Shown here: piece after piece, positions 43,301 through 51,243 of the stretch
Position numbering within the stretch: the stretch's first letter is position 1
Layout: the number at the start of each line of letters is the position of its first letter
Assembly (NCBI GenBank): GCA_044228435.1
Contig: JBGAUW010000006.1
Span: 62,001-126,000, forward strand
DNA length: 64,000 nt
DNA from: Bog-950 sp044228435
GTDB taxonomy: Bacteria; Bacteroidota; Bacteroidia; Chitinophagales; LD1
Direction: 5' to 3'
Made by a program: the position numbers and the translations under genes
Notes under the pieces: generated by a model
Databases searched by the model: none
What the model saw: only the letters and a program-made list of their open reading frames with translations
Told to the model about the DNA's origin: nothing

Positions 43301-43615
43301 ATGTTTAGCACTATTAAAAACCTGTTGGGTATACAGCCCGCCCCCGATTACAAAGAACTATTAAAGCAGGGCGCCACCATAGTAGATGTACGCACTAAAG
43401 CCGAATACCAGCAGGGCCATATAAAAGGCGCCGTTAATATTCCGCTTAATAACTTATCGAACCACTACTCGTCGTTAAACAAAAGCAAACCGGTAATTAC
43501 GTGTTGTGCATCGGGTGTGCGCAGCGGCCAGGCTAAAAGCATATTAGCATCTAATGGCTTTAAGGAGGTTTATAACGGCGGTGGTTGGAGCAGCTTACAA
43601 AACAAAATTAGTTAA
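43301..43615 (+). CDS. Rhodanese-like sulfurtransferase
   Basis: Single-domain rhodanese of 104 residues. It shows TIVDVRTKAEYQQGHIKGAVNIPL and the active loop C69-ASGVRS (CxxGxRS), with an adjacent C68. It transfers sulfane sulfur from persulfide or thiosulfate to acceptors. Between a DUF2892 protein and an OsmC protein, and two genes from thioredoxin, it fits a persulfide-handling pathway. Cytoplasmic or membrane-associated through its short hydrophobic N-terminus. Confidence 0.92.
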   Translation: MFSTIKNLLGIQPAPDYKELLKQGATIVDVRTKAEYQQGHIKGAVNIPLNNLSNHYSSLNKSKPVITCCASGVRSGQAKSILASNGFKEVYNGGGWSSLQNKIS

Positions 43616-43617
43616 CC

Positions 43618-44064
43618 ATGGAACCGCACTATTATAATGTAGATATAAACTGGAGCAGCGACCGCAAAGGCAATATCTGCTCGCCGGAAATAACCGCTAA
43701 TGCAGGGCAGTGTATAGAGGTAGCCACGCCACCGGAGTTTCCGAAAGGAATGCCGGGTATATGGTCGCCGGAGCATTTATTTACCGCTGCCGTAAGCAGT
43801 TGCCTAATGACCACCTTTTTAGCAATTGCCGAAAACAGCAAACTACCTTTTACCGGTTTTAGTTGCAAAAGCAAAGGCAAGCTGGAAATAGTAGACGGCA
43901 AATTTTTAATGACGGAAGTTATACTAGAGCCCACCGTAACCATAGCCGACGAAAAAGACCGCGAAAGGGCCGAAAGGGTATTACAAAAATCGGAAGCGGC
44001 TTGCCTTATTTCTAATTCGGTAAAGGCAAAAATTACCATGCATACCACTATAAGCTTAAACTAA
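43618..44064 (+). CDS. OsmC-family protein
   Basis: 148 residues with WSPEHLFTAAVSSCLMTTFLAIA carrying C62, and C129 in KSEAACLISNSVK, the second redox cysteine. The N-terminal NICSPEITANAG strand and FTGFSCKSKGKLE are as in other OsmC members. It starts two bases after the rhodanese stop, so it is translationally linked. It is the second OsmC in the window, and only distantly alike to the one at 40743. Likely role: peroxide or persulfide reduction. Confidence 0.9.
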   Translation: MEPHYYNVDINWSSDRKGNICSPEITANAGQCIEVATPPEFPKGMPGIWSPEHLFTAAVSSCLMTTFLAIAENSKLPFTGFSCKSKGKLEIVDGKFLMTEVILEPTVTIADEKDRERAERVLQKSEAACLISNSVKAKITMHTTISLN

Positions 44065-44077
44065 AAACATATAAAAA

Positions 44078-44335
44078 ATGAAAGAACGTATTTTAAATAA
44101 CTGGACAGTAATGCGGGTGCTATACGTTATAATTGGCCTATACATAATTGCAGAAGCCATAAATACCGGGCAGTGGTTTGGTATAGTGTTCGGCACTTAT
44201 TTTGCAGCAATGGGGGTGTTTGCCTTTGGTTGCGCTGCCGGCAACTGCTACGGTGGCAATTGCGCCACACAGCCCATAACCAAACCCAAACAAAATTTAG
44301 AAGAGGTAGATTTTGAAGAAATTAAAAACCAATAA
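44078..44335 (+). CDS. Small two-helix membrane protein of the thiol operon
   Basis: 85 residues: NWTVMRVLYVIIGLYIIAEA and WFGIVFGTYFAAMGVFAFG form two membrane helices. They are followed by CAAGNCYGGNCA, three cysteines that could bind metal or react with sulfur, and an acidic tail. It resembles DUF2892-like proteins in layout but I cannot assign it firmly. It is encoded 13 bases after OsmC and two bases before thioredoxin. Confidence 0.75.
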   Translation: MKERILNNWTVMRVLYVIIGLYIIAEAINTGQWFGIVFGTYFAAMGVFAFGCAAGNCYGGNCATQPITKPKQNLEEVDFEEIKNQ

Positions 44336-44337
44336 TT

Positions 44338-44640
44338 ATGACAGCTTCATTTTCGGATTTAATTAAAAGTGAAACACCTACGCTTATCGATTTTTCGGCC
44401 GAGTGGTGCGGCCCCTGCAAAATGATGAAACCTATTTTAGAAGAACTGAAAGCTAAAATTGGCGATCAGGCAAAAATTATAAAGATTGATGTAGATAAAA
44501 ATCCGCAGGCGGCTACGGCGTACCAAATACAGGGGGTGCCCACGCTTATACTTTTTAAAGGCGGCCAGGTAAAATGGCGCCAAAGCGGCGTAGTGCAGGC
44601 TAATGAGCTGGCACAAATAATAAGCAGGTATTCGGGATAA
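44338..44640 (+). CDS. Thioredoxin
   Basis: 100 residues with the active site W-C24-GPC27-K, the DFSAEW strand, IIKIDVDKNPQAATAYQIQGVPTLILFKGG (cis-Pro) and the closing helix. It is a small cytoplasmic disulfide reductase. As the last gene of the operon it would supply electrons to the rhodanese or OsmC products. Probably a specialised paralogue rather than the housekeeping TrxA. Confidence 0.94.
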   Translation: MTASFSDLIKSETPTLIDFSAEWCGPCKMMKPILEELKAKIGDQAKIIKIDVDKNPQAATAYQIQGVPTLILFKGGQVKWRQSGVVQANELAQIISRYSG

Positions 44641-44870
44641 TATAAGGCTCTCACAGAAAACACAGACTGCGCGGAAAAAGACAAATACAAAAAAGACAGA
44701 ATACGAGGGAGAATTCAAATACAGAAGGCTCTCACAGAATACGCAGGAAACACAGAAAAATACTAAAGGCGAAACTGCCAAATTGAAAAGCACGGAATAC
44801 ATAGAATACACAGAAAATAGCCCAAAAGGACATGCAAATTGGGAGTCCATTAAATTTTCGAATAGAAATA
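44641..44870. repeat. Degenerate purine-rich repeats (AAGGCTCTCACAGAA type)
   Basis: AAGGCTCTCACAGAA occurs at ~44643 and ~44727, among repeated words such as ACAGAATAC, CACAGAAAA and ACGGAATAC. The longer word AAATACAGAAGGCTCTCACA also occurs at ~42294 before the Crp/Fnr gene, so relatives of this repeat flank the Crp-thioredoxin block. No gene. Confidence 0.65.
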
Positions 44871-44901
44871 TTTGGAAAATAAACAGTGTTCAGTAAATTT
44901 G
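44871..44901 (+). promoter_or_regulatory. TetR-gene promoter TTTG-N19-TAAATTTG with operator in the spacer
   Basis: TTTG (44871-44874) and TAAATTTG (44894-44901) are the textbook Bacteroidota promoter at 19-base spacing. Inside the spacer, ACAGTGTTCA (44883-44892) is the reverse complement of ten bases of the palindrome before the efflux operon. A repressor bound there would block its own promoter. Confidence 0.75.
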
Positions 44902-44909
44902 CATCGTAA

Positions 44910-45536
44910 ATGGGAATCTCAGAAAGAAAAGAGCGGGAGAAGTTAGAGATGCGGGAGTTGATCCTGAAGGCAGCTACCGCTATGTTTATTGAAGAGGGTT
45001 ATGAGAAGACCTCGCTGCGCAACATTGCCGAAAGGATTGAATATAGCCCGGCTACTATTTACCTGTACTTTAAAGACAAGGATGAACTTTTTTTTGCCAT
45101 ACACCAGTTAGGCTTTGAAAAGTTGTTGCATAAGATGATGCCTGTAGTAGCAATAGAAAATCCTTTGGAAAGGCTGCGCGAATTGGGCCGCATATACATT
45201 GATTTTGGCCTTACCCACCCCGAGTATTACGACCTGATGTTTATTATGCGCGCGCCTATCAACGCCCTTAAAGAAAAGAATGGCGATGATGGTTGCTGGC
45301 AGGATGGAGATAACACCATGAAGTTTTTAGAAAGCATATTACAGGAGTGTATTGATAAAGGCCTTACCCGTAGCAGCGATAAAGAAACCCTGAGCATGTA
45401 TACCTGGGCAACGGTGCACGGCATGGTATCGTTGCATATACGCGAGCGTTACAGCATACTTGAAATTGACGAGCAGGCAATTAAGGCGCGTATGTTGGCT
45501 ACTGTAGACTTGATGGTTGAGAACATTAAAAAATAA
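44910..45536 (+). CDS. TetR-family transcriptional repressor
   Basis: 208 residues. The N-terminal helix-turn-helix is LILKAATAMFIEEGYEKTSLRNIAERIEYSPATIYLYFKDK split over ~16-60. The C-terminal ligand-binding domain is of the TetR_C type (LGRIYIDFGLTHPEYYDLMF). The ATG at 44910 is eight bases after the -7 element, implying a nearly leaderless mRNA; the MGISERKEREKLEMRE beginning is normal for the family, so the start stands. It is followed by a co-oriented tripartite efflux operon and is its probable repressor. Confidence 0.92.
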   Translation: MGISERKEREKLEMRELILKAATAMFIEEGYEKTSLRNIAERIEYSPATIYLYFKDKDELFFAIHQLGFEKLLHKMMPVVAIENPLERLRELGRIYIDFGLTHPEYYDLMFIMRAPINALKEKNGDDGCWQDGDNTMKFLESILQECIDKGLTRSSDKETLSMYTWATVHGMVSLHIRERYSILEIDEQAIKARMLATVDLMVENIKK

Positions 45537-45552
45537 ATTTTTTTACCCACTG

Positions 45553-45567
45553 GTGAACACTGTTCAC
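45553..45567 (+). promoter_or_regulatory. Palindromic TetR operator GTGAACACTGTTCAC
   Basis: A perfect 7+1+7 palindrome, 20 bases before the first possible start of the efflux operon. Ten of its bases recur inverted in the TetR promoter at 44883-44892. The size and symmetry suit a TetR dimer. Confidence 0.75.
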
Positions 45568-45586
45568 TATATTAATGCATATCACA

Positions 45587-46957
45587 ATGAAATCACTGAA
45601 AACGATATTGCTGCTGGTAATAGGGCTATCGGCCACGGCTTACGGCCAAAGCGATGTTTTAGAAACCTATATAAGGGAGGGCCTAACTAACAACGAAGCC
45701 ATTAAACAGCAAAACTTTAACCTGGAGCGAAACATCTACGCCCTGAAAGAGGCTACGGGTTTGTTTATGCCCAGCATAAGCCTTAAAACCGATTATGTAG
45801 ATGGCAAAGGTGGCCGCGGTATTGATATACCTATAGGCGATTTAATGAACCCCGTTTACAACAATCTGAACCAGATAAACGGAGCTTTAGCACCAGGCTC
45901 GCCGCAATACCCTACGCTTAATAATATATCGCAACAGCTTAACCCCAGTAATTTTTACAACGCTTACATACGCACCAGTCTGCCCATAGTAAACGCCGAG
46001 ATTTGGTATAACCGTAAGATTAAAAAAGACCAGGTAGGCCTGCAGCAAGCAGAGGTGGCCATTTATAAGCGCGAGTTGGTTAAAGATATTCAACTGGCCT
46101 ACTTTAATTACTTAAAGGCCACAGCTGCAATTAGCATTTACGAAAACGCATTAGGGCTGGTTAAAGAAAGCGAGCGCGTAAATCAAAAGCTGGTAGATAA
46201 TGGTAAGGAGGTTGTGTTTGTGTTATCGCGCAGCAAAAGCGAGGTAAGTAAAATAGAAGCGCAGTTAAGCAATGCGCAAAACACAAAAAAGAATGCTGCC
46301 GCGTATTTCAATTTCCTTTTAAACAAACCATTAGAGAGCGAGATAACAGTAGATGAACAGCTGCTTAAAAACATGGTGCTGCTACCACAAACACCGGCAG
46401 CTAATTCGGCTAAGCGTGAAGAGTTAAACAAGCTGGCTACTGCTCGTAACATTGCTTACTCTGTATTAAGGCTTAAAAAATCATCGTGGATACCTACACT
46501 TGGAGCACAGCTGGATTTAGGTTCGCAGGCTTCTAACTTTGAGTGGAACAAAAAATCGCAGTATTACCTGTTTGGTTTATCGCTCGACTGGAAGCTGTTC
46601 ACCGGTTTGCAGGATGTATATAAAGTAAAGCAGGCCAGGTTTGATGTGCAGGCACTTGAATCGCAAACCAAGTATGTTCAAAATCAACTAACGCTTTCTT
46701 CTACTACCACAGCCAATTCTTATGCATCGGCCTTAGAGCAATACAAAAGCGCTATTACCGAAGAAAGCACTTCGGGCCAATACTTCAACCTGATAAACAA
46801 ACGCTATAAAGAAGGACAGGCTTTATACATCGAGTTTTTAGATGCACGCAACGAGAACACCCTGGCCAGTTTAAAAAAGAGCATCACCTACTTCGATGCC
46901 TGGATAAAATACAGCGAATCAGTTAGAGCCAATGCCGATTATAACCTGAATAAATAA
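45587..46957 (+). CDS. TolC-family outer-membrane efflux channel
   Basis: Outer-membrane exit duct of an RND pump, 456 residues from the ATG at 45587; an in-frame ATG four codons earlier is possible. Signal peptide MKSLKTILLLVIGLSATAYG. Two halves of the outer-membrane-factor domain are seen: N-terminal YIREGLTNNEAIKQQNFNLE with long alpha-hairpins, and C-terminal SWIPTLGAQLDLGS, FGLSLDWKLFTGLQD, INKRYKEGQALYIEFLDAR. First gene of the operon under the palindromic operator. Confidence 0.9.
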   Translation: MKSLKTILLLVIGLSATAYGQSDVLETYIREGLTNNEAIKQQNFNLERNIYALKEATGLFMPSISLKTDYVDGKGGRGIDIPIGDLMNPVYNNLNQINGALAPGSPQYPTLNNISQQLNPSNFYNAYIRTSLPIVNAEIWYNRKIKKDQVGLQQAEVAIYKRELVKDIQLAYFNYLKATAAISIYENALGLVKESERVNQKLVDNGKEVVFVLSRSKSEVSKIEAQLSNAQNTKKNAAAYFNFLLNKPLESEITVDEQLLKNMVLLPQTPAANSAKREELNKLATARNIAYSVLRLKKSSWIPTLGAQLDLGSQASNFEWNKKSQYYLFGLSLDWKLFTGLQDVYKVKQARFDVQALESQTKYVQNQLTLSSTTTANSYASALEQYKSAITEESTSGQYFNLINKRYKEGQALYIEFLDARNENTLASLKKSITYFDAWIKYSESVRANADYNLNK

Positions 46958-46983
46958 AAACTATCACCTACCAAATACACGTT

Positions 46984-48039
46984 ATGCAAAAATTAAAACA
47001 AATACTACCGGTGCTGCTTATAGCTACCATTACCATAGTAGTAATAGCCTGCAACAAAAAAAGCAAGGCCCAGGATGTTACTTTAGATACCGGCGAAATA
47101 TCGGTAAAAACAGTGCAGGTAACTGCGCAAAAGGTAAGCGACCTTGTGGTTACCTCGGGTTTTATATCCAGCACTAAAGAGGCTCGCCTATCGTTTAAAA
47201 CCGGCGGTATTATCGATAGAATTTATGTGGAGGAAGGGCAAACCGTAAAAAAAGGACAGCTTCTGGCTACCATTAACCTTACCGAAATCAACTCTTTTGT
47301 TGAACAGGCTAAACAAGGGGTAGAAAAAGCCCAACGCGATTACGACCGTGCTAAAAATTTGTATGCCGATACCGTTGCTACATTGGAGCAGTTTCAGAAT
47401 GCCACCACCGGTTTAAATATTGCCAAAGAACAATATGGCAGCGCACAATTCAACAAACAGTATAGCGAAATACGCGCTACCAACGATGGTAAAATAGTGC
47501 GTAAGCTGATGAATGAAGGCGAAATAGTTTCACCGGGCCTGCCGGTGTTTTTTATGAACGCTGTAGGTGCTAATGATTGGGTGGTGAAGGCCGGTGTATC
47601 GGATAAAGATTGGGTACGTTTAAAAATTGGTAACACAGCCACTATTAAAATAGATGCCTATGGCAACCAGGAATTTAAGGCTACTGTATCGCAACTGGCG
47701 CAGGCGCCAGACCCTTTGAGCGGACTATATCAAATAGAACTTAAGCTACAAAACACAGGTAAAGAAATTGCCACCGGTTTGTTTGCCAAGGCCGAAATTA
47801 AACCTACCGAGGTTGCCACTTACATTACCGCACCTATTGATGCTGTAGTAGAAGGCAACGGCCAAGATGCTTTTGTGTTTGTGGTAAACAATAACAAGGC
47901 AGAGAAGTTACCGGTTCGTATAGCTTTTATTAAGGATGGGCAAGTGCTTTTATCATCAGGCATAGCCGAAGGTACTGCTATTATAACCGATGGCTCGGCT
48001 TACCTTACCAATGGCACACCTGTAAAAGTGACCCAGTAA
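46984..48039 (+). CDS. RND efflux periplasmic adaptor lipoprotein
   Basis: Membrane-fusion protein linking the pump and TolC. The lipobox VVIA-C23 marks an inner-membrane lipoprotein. Order: barrel strand ARLSFKTGGIIDRIYVEEGQTVKKGQLLA (lipoyl half), a short hairpin with VEKAQRDYDRAKNLY, the second lipoyl half SEIRATNDGKIVRKLMNEGEIV, beta-barrel DPLSGLYQIELKLQN, and the membrane-proximal part with VRIAFIKDGQVLLSSGIAEG. It lies between the TolC and RND genes. Confidence 0.92.
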   Translation: MQKLKQILPVLLIATITIVVIACNKKSKAQDVTLDTGEISVKTVQVTAQKVSDLVVTSGFISSTKEARLSFKTGGIIDRIYVEEGQTVKKGQLLATINLTEINSFVEQAKQGVEKAQRDYDRAKNLYADTVATLEQFQNATTGLNIAKEQYGSAQFNKQYSEIRATNDGKIVRKLMNEGEIVSPGLPVFFMNAVGANDWVVKAGVSDKDWVRLKIGNTATIKIDAYGNQEFKATVSQLAQAPDPLSGLYQIELKLQNTGKEIATGLFAKAEIKPTEVATYITAPIDAVVEGNGQDAFVFVVNNNKAEKLPVRIAFIKDGQVLLSSGIAEGTAIITDGSAYLTNGTPVKVTQ

Positions 48040-48132
48040 ATAGTAAATAGTAAATGGTGAATAGTTAATAGTAATGAGGGTAAGCGGTAAAGCCGAAGCT
48101 TACCGCCTTGATAAAAGATTAAAAATACCAAT

Positions 48133-51100
48133 ATGAGAATCTCAGAATTTTCTGTAAAAAACTACCAGTTTACGCTGGTCATATTTATTGCCCTGTTTTC
48201 GCTGGGCCTGTACTCGCTGTTTACCATGCCCCGCAGTGAAGACCCTACCTTTGATGCCCCCCAGTTTTTTCTGGTGGCTGTTTACCCCGGCACCAGCCCT
48301 AAAGATATGGAGGACCTGATAGTGGACCCCATTGAAAAAAAGGTAAACGAACTGGATGACATTAAAAAGGTAGTTAGTACCGTGGATGACGGACTGGCAG
48401 TAATAGGAGTTTATTATAACTACGAAAGCAGTGTAGATAACAAATATCAGGAGTTGGTGCGCGAGGTAAATGCGCTGCGCGCCGAACTACCTAAGGATTT
48501 GTATGCTTTAGAAATTCAAAAGTCATCTTCATCGGGTGTAAATATTTACCAGTATGCCATAGTAAGCGAAAACGCTACTTACAAGCAACTGCGCGATGAA
48601 GCTGATAAGCTAAAGAAGGAGCTTGAAAAGAATAAAGCGCTTAAAGAGGTAAAGGCCTGGGGCTACCCAGATCAGCGTGTTAATGTAGAGCTTAACCTGG
48701 AAAAAATTGCGCTTTATAAAATACCGGTTAATCAAATATTGGGCGCCCTGCAAAGCGAAAACGTAAATATACCGGCAGGCAGCATTAATATAAATACCAA
48801 AAAGTTCAACATAAAAACCAGCGGCAAATACACCAGTGCGCTGGAGGTGGGCAATACTATCGTCAATTCATCGGGCACCAAAATTATTTATCTAAAAGAT
48901 GTTGCCACCGTTACCGATGACTACGAAGATGTAAAATATATAACCCGGGCCAATGGCCACCGCGCGGTATATGTTACAGCCGCACTTAAAGCGCAACAAA
49001 ATATTGTTGCGGTAAATGAAACGGTGCTACCGGTGGTAGAAAAATTTAAGGCGCAACTACCCAAAAACATTGCCTTTTTAAAACTGTTCGACCAGCACGA
49101 AGGGGTGCAGAAGCGATTAGACCACTTTACCCGCGACTTTGCTATTGCCATTTTATTGGTGTTAATTACCTTACTGCCGCTTGGCTTCCGCCCTTCATTA
49201 GTGGTAATGATATCTATACCACTATCATTAGCTATTGGCTTATCGCTGCTTAACCTGTTTGGCTTCAACATAAACCAGCTAAGCATAGTAGGCTTTATAG
49301 TTGCACTTGGTTTATTAGTAGACGATAGTATAGTGGTAGTAGAAAACATTGAGCGCTTTATACGGGATGGAGTAGATAAGCGCACCGCGGCAATCGAAGC
49401 AACCAAGCAAATTGGCTTAGCTGTGTTAGGCTGCACTGCCATATTAATATTTGCCTTTTTGCCATTGGTATTTTTGCCCGAAGGCTCCGGCGATTTTATC
49501 CGCTCGCTACCTATGGCCGTAATACTTACCATTATAGCCTCGTTGTTTGTATCGCTTACTATAGTGCCTTTTTTATCCAGCATCTTCTTAACCAATCATT
49601 CCAACCCGGAGGGTAACATATTTTTGCGCGGATTAAAAAAGGGTATCCACCTAACATACGCCGTATTTTTAGACAGGGCATTAAAACGGCCCGTAGTAAC
49701 CTTACTAATAGCGTTAGGTATTTTTATTGGCTCGCTTACCCTTATACCGGTAATTGGATTTAGCCTGTTCCCCACATCAGAGAAGCCCATGTTTATGATA
49801 AACGTGCAAACACCCGAGGGCACCAACTTATACGAAACAGAACGCATAACCAATTATGTAGAGGCTAAGATTAAAGGCTATAAAATCATCCGTTCGTTTG
49901 CCACCAACATTGGCCGTGGCAACCCGCGCGTTTATTATAACGAAATACCACGTAGTGAATCAGACAACTACGCGCAGATACTGGTGCAATTAGACCCCGA
50001 AACAGAAACACCGGAGAAAAAAGCATTTATAGATCAGCTGCGCGATGTGTTTAAAGCCTACCCCAATGCCAAAATAGAGGTAAAGGATTTTGAACAAGGC
50101 CCGCCCATTGAAGCACCTATTGCCATACGGGTGTTTGGCGATAACCTCGATTCACTTCGCAGCCTATCGCACCAGGTAGAAGATATTTTTAAATCCACCC
50201 CGGGCACTATTTATGTAAATAATCCACTGGCTACACAAAGCACCAACCTGCGCATTCATTTAAATAAAGATAAGGCCGGTATGCTGGGTATATCTACAGC
50301 CGAGGCAAACAAGAGCATACGCCTGGCTATTGCTGGCTTAACTATAGGAACCTTTCAGGATGATAAGAACAACGATATTGATATACATGTAACCGTTCCT
50401 AAAACAGGCAACGTGCAATCGTTTGATGTGTTTAAGCGCTTATACATAAATAGCATAACAGGTGCGTCGATACCGCTGAACGAAATTGCCGATGTTAGTT
50501 TCGAAACCTCGCCCAACTCAATCAATCACTTCGATAAAAAGCGATACGTAGTCATCAAATCGTTTGTAAAATCGGGCATGTTAGTGGCCAACGTAAATGC
50601 GGAAATCGTAAAGAAGCTGGAACAATTTAAATTCCCCGAAGGCTACAGCTACGTAGTTGCCGGCGAGGTAGAAAGCCGTAATGAAAGCTTTGGCGGTTTG
50701 GGTGTAATACTTCTAATAACCCTGTTTGGATTTATAGGGGTGCTTATACTGGAATTTAAAAGCTTTAAGAGCACACTAATCGTGCTATCGGTAATACCAC
50801 TGGGCGTTATTGGTGCCATACTTATACTACTTGCAGTGGGCTATCCATTTAGCTTTGTAGCGGTAATAGGTTTAATAGCGTTAGTAGGTATAGAAGTGAA
50901 GAACACCATCTTGCTGGTAGATTTTACCAACCATTTACGCAAAGAAGGTAAAGACGTTGAAGAGGCCATTCGCGAAGCCGGCGAGATACGGTTTGTGCCT
51001 ATTGTATTAACCTCGTTAACGGCCATAGGCGGACTTTTACCTTTGGCGCTGGAACATAATCCGCTCTACTCACCACTTGCCTGGGTGCTTATTGGCGGCT

Positions 51101-51189
51101 TAATATCTTCTACTCTCCTATCGCGTTTGGTTACGCCTGTGTTGTATAAATTATTACCGCCTTCTATTGAAGAGGTGCAACAATCCTAA
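48133..51189 (+). CDS. RND-family efflux pump, inner-membrane subunit
   Basis: Proton-driven exporter of 1018 residues, with twelve TM helices and two large periplasmic loops. N-terminus FSVKNYQFTLVIFIALFSLGLYSL. The TM4 proton-relay pair is D397-D398 in LLVDDSIVVVENIER, and the TM10 lysine is K923 in GIEVKNTILLVDF. This relay pattern is that of hydrophobe/amphiphile (HAE-1 type) rather than heavy-metal pumps, so drugs, detergents or lipids are expected substrates. The 93 bases before it hold short repeats of AGTAAATAGT. Last gene of the TetR-controlled operon; terminator follows. Confidence 0.93.
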   Translation: MRISEFSVKNYQFTLVIFIALFSLGLYSLFTMPRSEDPTFDAPQFFLVAVYPGTSPKDMEDLIVDPIEKKVNELDDIKKVVSTVDDGLAVIGVYYNYESSVDNKYQELVREVNALRAELPKDLYALEIQKSSSSGVNIYQYAIVSENATYKQLRDEADKLKKELEKNKALKEVKAWGYPDQRVNVELNLEKIALYKIPVNQILGALQSENVNIPAGSININTKKFNIKTSGKYTSALEVGNTIVNSSGTKIIYLKDVATVTDDYEDVKYITRANGHRAVYVTAALKAQQNIVAVNETVLPVVEKFKAQLPKNIAFLKLFDQHEGVQKRLDHFTRDFAIAILLVLITLLPLGFRPSLVVMISIPLSLAIGLSLLNLFGFNINQLSIVGFIVALGLLVDDSIVVVENIERFIRDGVDKRTAAIEATKQIGLAVLGCTAILIFAFLPLVFLPEGSGDFIRSLPMAVILTIIASLFVSLTIVPFLSSIFLTNHSNPEGNIFLRGLKKGIHLTYAVFLDRALKRPVVTLLIALGIFIGSLTLIPVIGFSLFPTSEKPMFMINVQTPEGTNLYETERITNYVEAKIKGYKIIRSFATNIGRGNPRVYYNEIPRSESDNYAQILVQLDPETETPEKKAFIDQLRDVFKAYPNAKIEVKDFEQGPPIEAPIAIRVFGDNLDSLRSLSHQVEDIFKSTPGTIYVNNPLATQSTNLRIHLNKDKAGMLGISTAEANKSIRLAIAGLTIGTFQDDKNNDIDIHVTVPKTGNVQSFDVFKRLYINSITGASIPLNEIADVSFETSPNSINHFDKKRYVVIKSFVKSGMLVANVNAEIVKKLEQFKFPEGYSYVVAGEVESRNESFGGLGVILLITLFGFIGVLILEFKSFKSTLIVLSVIPLGVIGAILILLAVGYPFSFVAVIGLIALVGIEVKNTILLVDFTNHLRKEGKDVEEAIREAGEIRFVPIVLTSLTAIGGLLPLALEHNPLYSPLAWVLIGGLISSTLLSRLVTPVLYKLLPPSIEEVQQS

Positions 51190-51209
51190 ATCGTAGTTTA
51201 TATAAAACT

Positions 51210-51239
51210 AAAATGGCTGCTTTACAAAGCAGCCATTTT
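51210..51239. terminator. Bidirectional terminator
   Basis: AAAATGGCTGCTTT and AAAGCAGCCATTTT form a near-perfect hairpin with A- and T-rich ends, between the convergent RND gene and the cyclase gene. Confidence 0.88.
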
Positions 51240-51243
51240 AGCT

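Noticed and set aside
48133..51189. Heavy-metal (CzcA-type) assignment for the RND pump
   Set aside because: The D397-D398 relay and K923 match the hydrophobe/amphiphile type, and no metal-specific context is present.
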